Shown: positions 33,742-41,075 of the stretch, in pieces
Layout: each line of letters begins with the position of its first letter
Numbering within the stretch: the first letter of the stretch is position 1
Assembly (NCBI RefSeq): GCF_002093975.1
Contig: NZ_MSZZ01000034.1
Location: 110,195-174,194, forward strand
DNA: 64,000 nt
Source: Thermoactinospora rubra
Lineage (GTDB): Bacteria; Actinomycetota; Actinomycetes; Streptosporangiales; Streptosporangiaceae
Direction: 5' to 3'
Notes under the pieces: generated by a model
Told to the model about the DNA's origin: nothing
Databases searched by the model: none
Seen by the model: the letters and a program-made list of their open reading frames with translations, nothing else
Program-made: the position numbers and the translations under genes

Positions 33742-34914
33742 ATGCGCACCCTCCTGCGCTGCCTGGCCGGATTAGGGGTGCTGGCGCTCGCGCCGGTGCT
33801 CGGGCTGGCCACGCTCGCCGGCACGACCTCGCTGACCGGCGATCCGGCCTTCTTCACCGTCGCCGGGCTGGCCGTCTTCGGCGCGATCTGCCTGCTGGGC
33901 CTGTTGCTGTGCCTGCCGCGCCCCTCCCGCCCGCTCCCGCGCGGCCTGCGGGCGCTGGCCGTGCTGGGCGCCGCGGGCCTGGTCGTCTGGAAGGCCACGG
34001 CCGCGACCCTCCCCCCCGCCGCACCGGCGGGTCCCCTGCCCGAGGTCCCGGGCCAGCGGGAGTGGGTGCTGCCGACCGGCTCGCGCCTGGCCTACCTGCG
34101 CCACGCGCCCGACGCCGGCCCGCGCCCGGAGCCGGTCATCGTCCTGCACGGGCGGCCGGACCTCGCGGGCGACTCCGCCGTCTTCGGGGTCCTGCGCCGG
34201 GACCGTCACGTCGTCTACCTGTACGACCGGCTCGGCACCGGCCGCTCGGCGCGGCTGGCCGACCCGCGCGGCTACGGCCTGGAGCGCGACGTGGCCGACC
34301 TGGAGGCGGTACGGCAGGCGATCGGCGCCCCGCGCGTGGTGCTCGTCGGGCACTCGGCCGGCGCCCAACTCGCCGCCGCTTATATCGCGAAATATCCGGA
34401 TCGTGTGGTGAAGGCGGTGTTCTCCTCACCCACCGGGCTGCGCACGCCCCCGGCCACGGCCGCCCTGTCCCGGCTCGACGCCCGCCGCCTGACCGTCTCC
34501 GCCCTTCACCCGCGCTCGCTGGTCATCGAGACGCTGGCCAGGACCGACGCCGCGGCCCTGCGCTCCTTCGCCGGCGACGCCGAGCTGGACGCCCGCCAGG
34601 ACGCCTGGAACCGCCTGGCCTGGCCCACCCTCCACTGCCCGGGCGCGACCGTGCGGGTGGCCCCGGGCGCGGGCGGCCTGGCGACGCTCCTGCGCCGCCC
34701 CACCCCCGGCTGGGTCGCCTCCGGCCTCGCGCGCACGCCCGTGCCCGCGCTGATCATCCGCGGCGCGTGCGACCCGCTGACCGCGGCCGCCGACGAGTAC
34801 CGCGCCGCCCTGCCCCACGCCACGGTGGCCGAGCTGCCCCGCGCCGGGCACGACAGCTACCGGGACCAGCGGGAGCCGTACCTGAAGGTCCTGCGCGCCT
34901 TCCTGGACCGCTGA
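33742..34914 (+). CDS. Membrane-anchored alpha/beta hydrolase
   Basis: The 390-residue protein has three N-terminal hydrophobic helices (residues about 5-85). An alpha/beta-hydrolase domain follows: VIVLHGRPD (oxyanion), YDRLGTGRS, nucleophile elbow VGHSAGAQ, acid in ACDPLT and His in RAGHDSY. The catalytic Ser-Asp-His triad is therefore complete. It probably works on a substrate at the membrane or outside. There is no operon partner; the next gene converges. Confidence 0.85.
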   Translation: MRTLLRCLAGLGVLALAPVLGLATLAGTTSLTGDPAFFTVAGLAVFGAICLLGLLLCLPRPSRPLPRGLRALAVLGAAGLVVWKATAATLPPAAPAGPLPEVPGQREWVLPTGSRLAYLRHAPDAGPRPEPVIVLHGRPDLAGDSAVFGVLRRDRHVVYLYDRLGTGRSARLADPRGYGLERDVADLEAVRQAIGAPRVVLVGHSAGAQLAAAYIAKYPDRVVKAVFSSPTGLRTPPATAALSRLDARRLTVSALHPRSLVIETLARTDAAALRSFAGDAELDARQDAWNRLAWPTLHCPGATVRVAPGAGGLATLLRRPTPGWVASGLARTPVPALIIRGACDPLTAAADEYRAALPHATVAELPRAGHDSYRDQREPYLKVLRAFLDR

Positions 34915-34931
34915 GCCCGGACCGTCAAGCG

Positions 34932-35528
34932 CTACGTCGCGGTCGCGACGAAGGCGGTCAGCGTGGTGAGCTCCTCGCGGCGGACCGAGCCGAAGCTCTC
35001 GCCCAGCGCCCGCTCGATCCTCGCCAGCTTGTCCTCCGGCAGCCGCAGCCGCCTGTCCAGCCGCGACGGGCGCGTCCCGCCGTGCCAGGCGATCACCGCC
35101 AGCCCTCCGGGCCGCAGCACCCGCCGCAGCTCCCGCACCCCGGCCTCCAGGTCCGGCCACAGCGGGGCGTTGTTGACCGACACCACGCGGTCGAAGCTGC
35201 CGGGCGGGTAGCCGGTGTCCTCCGCGGTGCCGACCTTGAGCTCCACGCGCTCGTCGGCCTGCCGCATGGCCATGGCCCGCATGTCCGGCGAGGGGTCCAC
35301 GCCGCAGATCCGCCCGGCTCCGGTGCCCCTCAGCAGCCTGACCAGCCCGCCTGGGCCGTACCCGACCTCCAGCACCTCCTGCCCGGGCTCCACCCGCAGC
35401 AGGCGCAGGACCTCCTCCTGACGGTTGGTCCACAGCATCACGCGCCCCATGAGCCGCCCCAAAGGGCCGTGCGGGAGCGCCGCCTGCGAACGTATGGGCC
35501 GGTCGACGGCCCACGATGTGATCTCCAT
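34932..35528 (-). CDS. SAM-dependent methyltransferase, class I
   Basis: About 198 residues from ATG 35528; TTG 35540 is also in frame. The SAM-binding site is VLEVGYGPGGLVRLL, followed by GVDPSPDM and VSVNNAPLW. RVLRPGGLAVIAWHG is the usual post-motif III stretch. It faces the MerR gene across a perfect operator lying 17 bp from its start, so MerR very probably controls it. Methyl acceptor unknown; a small-molecule substrate is likely. Confidence 0.88.
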   Translation of the reverse strand: MEITSWAVDRPIRSQAALPHGPLGRLMGRVMLWTNRQEEVLRLLRVEPGQEVLEVGYGPGGLVRLLRGTGAGRICGVDPSPDMRAMAMRQADERVELKVGTAEDTGYPPGSFDRVVSVNNAPLWPDLEAGVRELRRVLRPGGLAVIAWHGGTRPSRLDRRLRLPEDKLARIERALGESFGSVRREELTTLTAFVATAT

Positions 35529-35545
35529 GCCTTCCAGCAAAGCGG

Positions 35546-35561
35546 TTCAAGCCGACTTGAA
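35546..35561. promoter_or_regulatory. MerR-type operator between methyltransferase and merR-like gene
   Basis: TTCAAG-CCGA-CTTGAA is a perfect inverted repeat in the 46-bp gap between divergent genes. The form is that of MerR-family operators (compare CTCAAG...CTTGAG types). Both genes would start within 20 bp of it, fitting a MerR protein that represses or activates both. Confidence 0.75.
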
Positions 35562-35574
35562 GTCAAATGGAGGA

Positions 35575-36003
35575 ATGGAACGGCTTCCCATCGGCGAGGC
35601 GGCCCGGCGGCTCGGCCTGGCCCCCTCGACCCTGCGCTACTACGACGAGAGGGGCCTGGTGCGCCCGGCGGGCCGGGTCGGCGGCAGGCGGGTGTACGGC
35701 AGGCAGGAGCTGCGGCGCCTGGCCTTCCTCCAGATCGCCCAGCGGCTGGGCATCCCCCTCCAGGCCGCCGGCGAGGTGCTCGACGCGCCCGGCGAGCGGT
35801 GGCGCAAGGGGCTGGAGGAGCAGATCGCCGCGCTCGACGAGCTCATCGCCCGCGCCCGCGGCGCCCGTGACTTCCTGGTCCACGCCCGGGACTGCCCGGC
35901 CGAGCATCCGGCCCGCGAGTGCCCGGTGATGGTCGGGCTGCTGGACCGCATGGTCGACGGCACGCCGTTCGAGCAGATCGCCGCCGAGCATCACCCCTCG
36001 TAG
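35575..36003 (+). CDS. MerR-family transcriptional regulator
   Basis: The 142-residue protein starts MERLPIGEAARRLG, with the winged helix-turn-helix APSTLRYYDERGLVRP and RRVYGRQELRRL. A dimerisation helix follows, then a C-terminal DCPAEHPARECPVM with two Cys and a His that could bind metal or sense redox. GGAGG is directly before the ATG. It shares a palindromic operator with the divergent methyltransferase gene. The 3' end overlaps the convergent ICMT-like gene by 13 bp. Confidence 0.93.
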   Translation: MERLPIGEAARRLGLAPSTLRYYDERGLVRPAGRVGGRRVYGRQELRRLAFLQIAQRLGIPLQAAGEVLDAPGERWRKGLEEQIAALDELIARARGARDFLVHARDCPAEHPARECPVMVGLLDRMVDGTPFEQIAAEHHPS

Positions 36004-36497
36004 GGGTGCAGCCGGGGCCACCAGCCGGGCACCTGCGAGCGGTACCTGTCGTAGTCGGCCCCGAAGCGCCTGCGCAGGGCCGGCTCCTCGTACCAGTGGA
36101 CGAACGCCCACACCGGCACGAACAGCACCAGCATGTAGACCAGGACGGACGCCTGCCCCAGCAGCAGGGCCTGGCCGAGCAGCGCGGCGAAGACGGACAC
36201 GTACATCGGGTTGCGGACGTGACGGTACGCCCCGCCGACGACGAGCCGCTCGGGCGGCGCGACCGGCACCGGCGTGCCCAGCCCCTCGGCCGCGAAGCGC
36301 ACGAAGGCGTCGACCAGCCCGGCCAGGCCCGCCAGCAGCAGCACCGCGCCCGTCACGCGCGCCGGGATCATCACCCACGCGGGCAGCGGGTCGAGCACCT
36401 CCCAGCGCGTCAGCAGCCACGGCACCAGCCCCGCCACGGTGCCCGGTCCCGCCAGGAAGAAGACCGCCGACCCGAGGGCGGCCACCGGCTTCCGCAT
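35991..36497 (-). CDS. Isoprenylcysteine-carboxyl-methyltransferase-like membrane protein
   Basis: The 168-residue protein has about four membrane helices and the ICMT/PEMT signature GGAYRHVRNPMYVS with E..L...F...Y..Y near the end. The pattern binds SAM at the membrane. Bacterial relatives methylate lipids, polyketides or are uncharacterised. ATG 36497 lies directly beside an AT-rich palindrome. A second ICMT-like gene lies at 38705 in the polyketide operon, which suggests a link. Confidence 0.82.
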   Translation of the reverse strand: MRKPVAALGSAVFFLAGPGTVAGLVPWLLTRWEVLDPLPAWVMIPARVTGAVLLLAGLAGLVDAFVRFAAEGLGTPVPVAPPERLVVGGAYRHVRNPMYVSVFAALLGQALLLGQASVLVYMLVLFVPVWAFVHWYEEPALRRRFGADYDRYRSQVPGWWPRLHPYEG

Positions 36498-36498
36498 A

Positions 36499-36518
36499 AA
36501 TTCATCATGTAATGAATT
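36499..36518. promoter_or_regulatory. AT-rich palindrome between ICMT-like and SDR genes
   Basis: AATTCAT-CATGTA-ATGAATT has perfect 7-bp arms. Its composition is far below the local GC level. It lies 2 bp from the start of the leftward ICMT-like gene and 74 bp before the rightward SDR gene. A TetR-, MarR- or HxlR-type repressor site is likely; no such regulator gene is adjacent. Confidence 0.6.
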
Positions 36519-36591
36519 AAGGTGACGGTCAATGCTCGCCACCCGGTTCGACGCCCGGTTTGGGAGGCAGGCGGCTGGGCAGCGGACGCCA

Positions 36592-37641
36592 ATGCGAGTA
36601 GTCGTCATCGGCGCCACCGGCAACGTCGGCACCAGCGTGGTGTCCGCGCTGGCGGCCGACCCCGGCGTCACCTCGATCCTGGGGCTGGCCCGCCGCACGC
36701 CCGACTGGCACCCCGACAAGACAACCTGGCGGACCCTCGACGTCGCCACCGGCGACCCGGCCCCGCACCTGGAGGGCGCGGACGCGGTCGTGCACCTGGC
36801 CTGGCTGTTCCAGCCGACCCGCGACCCGCTGACGACCTGGCGGGCGAACGTGCTCGGCAGCCTGCGCGTCTTCGCGGCGGTGGCCAAGGCCCGCGTGCCC
36901 GTGCTGGTGTACGCCTCCTCCGTGGGCGCGTACTCCCCCGGCCCCAAGGACCGGCCCGTCACCGAGGACTGGCCCACCCACGGCTGGCCGAAGGCCGCCT
37001 ACGGGCGCGAGAAGGCGTACGTGGAGCGCGCGCTGGACACCTTCGAGCGCGACAACCCCGGTGTCCGCGTGGTACGGCTGCGCCCCGGCTTCGTGTTCAA
37101 GCGCGAGTCGGCCACCGAGCAGCGGCGGCTGTTCGCCGGGCCGTTCGTGCCCGAGCGCCTGGTGCGTCCCGGCCTGATCCCGGTGGTCCCCGACCACCCC
37201 CGGCTGCGGCTGCAGGCCCTGCACGCCGACGACATGGGCCAGGCGTACCGGCTGGCCGTCACCAAGGAGGTCTCCGGGGCCTTCAACGTCGCCGCCGACC
37301 CGGTCATCGAGCCCCGCACCCTGGCCGAGCTGCTGGGCGCGCGCCTGGTGCCGGTGCCGGGCTGGATGCTGCACGGCGCCGCCGCGGCGGCCTGGCGGCT
37401 GCACCTGGTGCCCGCCTCACCGGACCTGGTCGACATGGTACTCAACCTGCCGATCATGGACACCACCCGCGCGCACACCGAGCTGGGCTGGACGCCCGCC
37501 TACACGGCCGTCGAGGCGGTCCAGGAACTGCTGGAGGGCATGCGCTCGGCCGAGGACATGCAGACCCCGCCGCTGTCGGCCCGCACCAGCGGCCCGGCCA
37601 GGATCCGCGAGTTCCTGACCGGCGTCGGCCGGCGGCCCTGA
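36592..37641 (+). CDS. NAD(P)-dependent epimerase/dehydratase (extended SDR)
   Basis: From ATG 36592 the 349-residue protein has the nucleotide fold VVIGATGNVGTSV, VHLAW, YASSVGAY with catalytic Ser, and YGREKAYVE with the catalytic Tyr-x3-Lys. The substrate-domain C-terminus is typical of sugar or sterol-type extended SDRs. It starts a run of same-strand genes (SDR, type III PKS, ICMT, phosphoesterase), suggesting it reduces or modifies a polyketide or its precursor. Confidence 0.87.
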   Translation: MRVVVIGATGNVGTSVVSALAADPGVTSILGLARRTPDWHPDKTTWRTLDVATGDPAPHLEGADAVVHLAWLFQPTRDPLTTWRANVLGSLRVFAAVAKARVPVLVYASSVGAYSPGPKDRPVTEDWPTHGWPKAAYGREKAYVERALDTFERDNPGVRVVRLRPGFVFKRESATEQRRLFAGPFVPERLVRPGLIPVVPDHPRLRLQALHADDMGQAYRLAVTKEVSGAFNVAADPVIEPRTLAELLGARLVPVPGWMLHGAAAAAWRLHLVPASPDLVDMVLNLPIMDTTRAHTELGWTPAYTAVEAVQELLEGMRSAEDMQTPPLSARTSGPARIREFLTGVGRRP

Positions 37642-37661
37642 GCCACCCCGGGAGCGGACTC

Positions 37662-38708
37662 ATGCGCATCGAGGCAGTCCGGACGGTCCTTCCCGAGCAC
37701 CGCTACGAGCAGGGCCGGATCACCGAGGCGGTCGCCGAGTGGACCGACGCCGACGCCGAGCAGCTGCGCCGCTTCCACGCCGCGACGCGGGTGCGCGGCC
37801 GGCACCTGGCACTGCCGCTGGAGGAGTACGGCAGGCTGGACGACTTCGGCGAGGCCAACGACGCCTACGTCACCGCGGCGCTCGACCTGGGCGAGAAGGC
37901 CATCCGGGCCGCGCTGGAGGAGGCCGGCCTCGCCCCGCAGGAGGTCGACCACTTCGTGTTCTGCTCCTCCACCGGCGTGGCCACGCCGTCCCTGGACGCC
38001 CGCCTCGCCCAGCGCGTCGGCCTGCGCGAGGACGTCAAGCGCGTGCCGATCTTCGGGCTGGGCTGCGCCGCGGGCGCGGCCGGGCTCGCCAGGCTCCACG
38101 ACTACCTGCGCGGCTGGCCCGATCAGGCGGGCCTGCTGCTGTGCGTGGAGCTGTGCTCGCTGACCATGCAGCGTGACGACACCTCGATCGCGAACGTCGT
38201 GGCCAGCGGCCTGTTCGGCGACGGCGCCGCCGCGGTCGCGGCCCTCGGCGACCGGCGGACCGGCGCGGGCCGGGGACCGCGGGTCGTGGCCACCCGCAGC
38301 CGCCTGTACCCGGGCACCGAGCGCCTCATGGGCTGGGACGTGGGCGGGTCCGGCTTCCGCATCGTGCTGGCCGCCGACCTGGTCGACCAGGTGGCCGCCA
38401 CCCTGGCCGACGACGTCAAGGGCTTCCTGTCCGACCACGGCCTGGCCCCCGAGCAGGTGACCTCGTGGGTGTGCCATCCAGGCGGCCCCAAGGTCATCGA
38501 CACCATCGCCGACTCGCTCGACCTGCGCCACGGCGAGCTGGACCTGACCTGGCAGTCGCTGCAGCAGGTGGGCAACCTGTCGTCGGTGTCGGTCCTGAAC
38601 GTGCTGGAGGAGCACCTCGCCCGGCGCCGGCCCGCCCCCGGCGAGCCGGCGCTGCTGCTCGCGCTGGGCCCCGGCTTCTCCGCCGAGCTGGTGCTGATGG
38701 CCTGGTGA
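37662..38708 (+). CDS. Type III polyketide synthase
   Basis: The 348-residue homodimeric ketosynthase condenses an acyl starter with malonyl-CoA units. The catalytic triad is visible: Cys135 in FGLGCAAGAAG, His272 in VCHPGGP and Asn305 in GNLSSVSV. GPGFSAELVLM is the usual C-terminal loop. It resembles bacterial alkylpyrone/alkylresorcinol synthases more than THN synthase, judging from the ICMT partner. Its stop overlaps the ICMT-like start (GTGA), so the two are translationally coupled. Confidence 0.92.
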   Translation: MRIEAVRTVLPEHRYEQGRITEAVAEWTDADAEQLRRFHAATRVRGRHLALPLEEYGRLDDFGEANDAYVTAALDLGEKAIRAALEEAGLAPQEVDHFVFCSSTGVATPSLDARLAQRVGLREDVKRVPIFGLGCAAGAAGLARLHDYLRGWPDQAGLLLCVELCSLTMQRDDTSIANVVASGLFGDGAAAVAALGDRRTGAGRGPRVVATRSRLYPGTERLMGWDVGGSGFRIVLAADLVDQVAATLADDVKGFLSDHGLAPEQVTSWVCHPGGPKVIDTIADSLDLRHGELDLTWQSLQQVGNLSSVSVLNVLEEHLARRRPAPGEPALLLALGPGFSAELVLMAW

Positions 38709-39223
38709 GCGCCTACGCCCTGCTCATCGCGCTCGTGGCCGCCGAACGGGGGGCCGAGCTGGTGCTGTCGCGCCGCCACCTGGCCTGGGCGCGGAGCCTG
38801 GGCGGCCGGGAGTACGGCAGGGGGCACTACCCGTGGATGGTGCTGGCCCACGCCGGGCTGCTGGTCGCCGCCCCGCTGGAGGTCTGGCTGCTGGGCCGGC
38901 CGTTCCTGCCCGCCCTCGGCTGGAGCATGCTCGCGGTCGTCGTGCTCGCCCAGGCCCTGCGCTGGTGGTGCATCGCCACGCTGGGCCGCCAGTGGAACAC
39001 CCGCGTGGTCGTCGTCCCCGGGCTGCCGCTGGTGCACCGGGGACCGTACCGGTGGCTGCGGCACCCCAACTACGTGGCGGTGGTCGCGGAGGGCATCGCG
39101 CTGCCCCTGGTGCACACGGCGTGGCTGACGGCGCTCGTGTTCAACGTGGCCAACGCGGTGCTGCTGACGGTGCGGATCAGGGTGGAGAACGCCGCCCTGG
39201 AGACCACGGGAGACCCCGCATGA
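38705..39223 (+). CDS. ICMT-like membrane methyltransferase paired with the type III PKS
   Basis: The 172-residue protein starts with GTG overlapping the PKS stop. It has about four membrane helices and the ICMT signature HRGPYRWLRHPNYVAVV plus N..L...R...E..A. In Bacillus (BpsB) and Streptomyces (SrsB-like) loci, such enzymes O-methylate alkylpyrones or alkylresorcinols made by the neighbouring type III PKS. The same role is inferred here. The stop is part of an ATGA junction. Confidence 0.88.
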   Translation: MSAYALLIALVAAERGAELVLSRRHLAWARSLGGREYGRGHYPWMVLAHAGLLVAAPLEVWLLGRPFLPALGWSMLAVVVLAQALRWWCIATLGRQWNTRVVVVPGLPLVHRGPYRWLRHPNYVAVVAEGIALPLVHTAWLTALVFNVANAVLLTVRIRVENAALETTGDPA

Positions 39224-39250
39224 AGGCCGCCGTATGAGAGCCGCCGCATG
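39220..39250 (+). repeat. Three 14-bp start-site repeats forming a relay of ATGA junctions
   Basis: ATGAAGGCCGCCGT (39220), ATGAGAGCCGCCGC (39234) and ATGAAAGCCGTCGT (39248) repeat with a 14-bp period. The first ATG overlaps the ICMT stop. It opens a five-codon frame (MKAAV) whose stop overlaps the second ATG. That opens another (MRAAA) whose stop overlaps the real start of the phosphoesterase. This is read directly from sequence. Confidence 0.85.
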
Positions 39251-39742
39251 AAAGCCGTCGTCCTGTCGGACACCCACGCGCCGCGCCGCTGGCGCTCCTG
39301 CCCGCCCCGCGTGGCCGCGCACCTGCGCGACGCGGACGTGATCCTGCACGCGGGCGACGTGTGCGTGCCGTCGGTGCCGGCGGAGCTGGCCGCCTACGCG
39401 CCGGTCCACGTGGTCAGGGGCAACAACGACGAGCCTGATCTCGACGCCCCCGAGACGCTGGAGCTGGAGCTGGAGGGGCTGCGGGTCGGGATGATCCACG
39501 ACAGCGGGCCGGCCCGAGGGCGGCTCGCGCGGATGCGCCGCCGCTTCCCCCGGGCCGGGCTCGTGGTGTTCGGCCACTCGCACATCCCGCTGGACGAGAG
39601 CGGCGACGGCCTGCGGATCTTCAACCCCGGCTCGCCGACCGACCGGCGGCGCCAGCCGTACGGGACGATCGGCGTGCTGACCATCGAGCACGGCCGGCTC
39701 GTCGAGGCGGCGATCGTCCCGGTCACCGACCCGGCCCGATAG
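39248..39742 (+). CDS. YfcE-type metallophosphoesterase
   Basis: The 164-residue protein has LSDTHAP (DxH), LHAGDVC (GDxx), GNND (GN-N-D in place of GNHD), and GHSHIP near residue 115, ending FNPGSPTDRRR. This matches small YfcE/YmdB-like phosphodiesterases that need two metal ions. It follows the ICMT-like gene through the ATGA relay, so it probably belongs to the polyketide transcript; its role there is unclear. Confidence 0.9.
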   Translation: MKAVVLSDTHAPRRWRSCPPRVAAHLRDADVILHAGDVCVPSVPAELAAYAPVHVVRGNNDEPDLDAPETLELELEGLRVGMIHDSGPARGRLARMRRRFPRAGLVVFGHSHIPLDESGDGLRIFNPGSPTDRRRQPYGTIGVLTIEHGRLVEAAIVPVTDPAR

Positions 39743-39810
39743 ATCCGGTAGATCCGGCCCAGTGGACCCGGCCCGCTGGACGCGGCCCGCCGCTACGGGG
39801 CCGATACGGG

Positions 39811-40422
39811 CTAGTACGGGCGGCCCATGCCCTCGCCGGGCAGGTAGCCGCCGTCGTCGGCGTCGGTGCGGCCCGAACCGGCGTCCGGGTCGTCCTCGTC
39901 GGAGGGCACCCAGTCCACGTCGGCCGAGACGTGCTCCCCGGCTCCCGTGGCACCGGCCGTGCCCGGCCGGGAGGCGCCGGTGACCGCCGTGCCCTCCTCC
40001 ACGATCTCGCCGTGGCGGTCCTCGTCCACGGGGCCGCGGACCCGGAACCCCGGATCGCCGCCCTCGCCCTGCGTCTCGCGCCGGGCCTCGCGGTCCTGCG
40101 GCGGCGTCGGGTGCGGGCTCGGACCGGCCGCGTCGGCGTGGTCGATCTCGTCGGTCCTGGCCGCCACGGCCTTCTCGTCCGACCCGGCCGTCGCGGGAAC
40201 CTCGTCGTCGCGGCCCGTGACGTTGCCCATGGGGCGGGCGTAGCCGCTCTTGGGCTCGGCGTCGTCGCCGGCCCGCTGGCCGGGCCCGAGGTTCGAGCCG
40301 CGGATGGACGCGGGCCCGACGTCGCCGCCCATGTTGTGCAGGCCGGCGTCGAAGGTCGTGCCCCTGTCCCGCTCGCGGCGCTCCTCGCGCTCCTGGTCCG
40401 AGCGGTCCTGTTCACTGGTCAC
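39811..40422 (-). CDS. Acidic, disordered hypothetical protein
   Basis: The 203-residue protein is rich in Asp, Glu, Gly and Arg with no hydrophobic core, membrane segment or Cys. It starts MTSEQDRSDQEREERRERDR and ends DGGYLPGEGMGRPY. I recognise no domain. It lies 22 bp downstream of a similarly acidic DUF5709 protein on the same strand, and the two probably form one transcript. A stress or nucleoid-associated role is conceivable but unsupported. Confidence 0.65.
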   Translation of the reverse strand: MTSEQDRSDQEREERRERDRGTTFDAGLHNMGGDVGPASIRGSNLGPGQRAGDDAEPKSGYARPMGNVTGRDDEVPATAGSDEKAVAARTDEIDHADAAGPSPHPTPPQDREARRETQGEGGDPGFRVRGPVDEDRHGEIVEEGTAVTGASRPGTAGATGAGEHVSADVDWVPSDEDDPDAGSGRTDADDGGYLPGEGMGRPY

Positions 40423-40444
40423 GGGTTGCTCCTCTTCCGGCTCG

Positions 40445-41011
40445 CTACTCGGGCTCGACCCGCATGGCGGACTCCTCGGCGGAGTAGCCGCCGGCGTCCG
40501 GCCCGACCTCCCGGGCGACCTCGTCCGGCTCGGTGTCGGCGCGTCCGCCCTCGTCCGGCGCGACCAGCCGGCCGGCCGGTCGAGGCTCCCCCCAGACCTG
40601 CCCGGAGGGCTCCTCCGGCTGGGCCGGCCAGTCCTGGCCGACGCCGGCGTCCGGCTCCCGCTCGGTGTCGAGGTCGGAGCCGACGCCCAGGCCGCCGGTC
40701 TCGGTCAGCGGCGGCTCCTCCGGCTCCTCCAAGGCCTGCTCGGGCATGCCGCCCGGCTCCTCCCCGCCCCCGAAGACCGGCTGCTCCTCCGGCTCCTCAC
40801 GGTCCAGGCGGCTGTTGAGCGGCTCGCCCTGGATCTGCTCGTCGACCGTGGTCCCGTAGTCGTCGACCGCCGTCGGCTCGTCGGCCGGCAGCGGCGCCTC
40901 CTGCGGGTCGACGGCCCACTGCTGCTGCGGCGTGCCGTCCTGCAGGTCGGGGATCCCCTCGTCCTCGAATCGGGAGCGCGGATCGTGCTCCGGTCTGTTC
41001 TCGCTCATCAC
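40445..41011 (-). CDS. DUF5709-type acidic protein
   Basis: The 188-residue protein is acidic and Pro/Glu-rich. DDYGTTVDEQIQGEPLNSRLDREEP is split here into its two recognisable parts, DEQIQGEPL and SRLDREEPE, which mark DUF5709. No transmembrane segment. Known only as an actinobacterial family of unknown function. It precedes the acidic protein at 39811..40422. Confidence 0.75.
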   Translation of the reverse strand: MMSENRPEHDPRSRFEDEGIPDLQDGTPQQQWAVDPQEAPLPADEPTAVDDYGTTVDEQIQGEPLNSRLDREEPEEQPVFGGGEEPGGMPEQALEEPEEPPLTETGGLGVGSDLDTEREPDAGVGQDWPAQPEEPSGQVWGEPRPAGRLVAPDEGGRADTEPDEVAREVGPDAGGYSAEESAMRVEPE

Positions 41012-41075
41012 GGCTTCCCTCCTCTCCCCGCGTCCGCTGCCCCCTTCGTCTGGGGGATAACGCCCGGCCGTGGCG

